Assembly: GCA_007258455.2 (NCBI GenBank)
Contig: VDFB02000001.1
Coordinates: forward strand, 18,686,917 to 18,750,916
Origin: Sequoia sempervirens
Taxonomy: Eukaryota > Streptophyta > Pinopsida > Cupressales > Cupressaceae
DNA length: 64,000 bases
Direction: 5' to 3'
Every line of letters starts with the position of its first letter. Position 1 is the stretch's first letter. This document shows positions 63,933-64,000 of this stretch, piece after piece. The notes under the pieces are model-generated. The model ran no database searches, was not told where the DNA came from, and saw nothing but the letters and a program-made list of their open reading frames with translations. Both the position numbers and the translations under genes were made by a program.

Positions 63933-64000
63933 GCCATAGCTTCAACACCAACACTAAAAACATGCATAGTTTCAGTAGCATCATCAGGTGGGGTGCATAG
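63933..64000. other. Non-satellite sequence cut by window end
   Basis: After 'ggtgactatg' the monomer pattern stops. The last 68 bp have higher sequence complexity. The minus strand is open throughout and reads 'LCTPPDDATETMHVF' and onward, which could be part of another transposable element or a gene. It is too short to identify. Confidence 0.6.

Noticed and set aside
1..64000. A new protein-based defence or biosynthetic system
   Set aside because: No host-type coding region with intact domains was found on either strand. Apart from the two dead retrotransposons and the two short unidentified stretches (1135-2001 and 63933-64000), everything is satellite.

Overview
This window looks like constitutive heterochromatin from a large, repeat-rich land-plant genome. 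A gymnosperm or other big-genome seed plant is plausible, but the sequence cannot settle the species. I see no host gene, rRNA, tRNA or CRISPR array. About three quarters of the window is one AT-rich tandem satellite with a monomer of about 148 bp. Its anchor is 'gggccatcgatcaacttt', followed by a 'gttgagttatagcc' box. The many short ORFs are by-products of this repeat and are not annotated as genes.

Layout. The 148-bp satellite lies in alternating orientations: + at 1-1134, 2002-13104, 18115-19862, 23947-28151, 36596-37459, 42647-42936, 50318-53790, 54241-57303, 58210-59036 and 62473-63932; - at 13105-14112, 17488-18114, 19863-20802, 22381-23946, 28152-36595, 53791-54240 and 59037-61208. A second, unrelated satellite with a unit of about 288 bp forms four blocks: 14113-17487 (+), 20803-22380 (+), 57304-58209 (-) and 61209-62472 (+). 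Its unit is itself an old dimer of two diverged halves. Several block edges use the same breakpoint in both satellites, so the blocks seem to descend from a few founding junctions later copied and inverted with their flanks. Non-satellite islands are 1135-2001 (unidentified, AT-rich) and 63933-64000 (start of something cut by the window end).

Two LTR retrotransposons sit in the satellite, separated by about two monomers. At 37460-42646 is a 5'-truncated Ty3/gypsy chromovirus: partial gag with zinc knuckle, protease, RT, RNase H, integrase, chromodomain and one 3' LTR. It has several in-frame stops and a frameshift. At 42937-50317 is a full-length Ty1/copia element with two LTRs of about 1.6 kb, PBS, PPT, a near-perfect 5-bp target duplication, and a single gag-pol frame broken by nine in-frame stops and one +1 shift. 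Both are dead copies.

How the parts relate. Monomer differences in the 148-bp satellite fall largely at CpG positions, and most copia stops fit C-to-T or G-to-A transitions. Both point to long-term cytosine methylation of a silenced locus. A chromodomain-bearing element in a satellite array fits the known heterochromatin bias of chromoviruses. I found no convincing new protein-based system. The most unusual things here are structural: recurrent satellite-satellite junctions, many microhomology-bearing orientation switches, and a 96-codon frame-preserving repeat unit.
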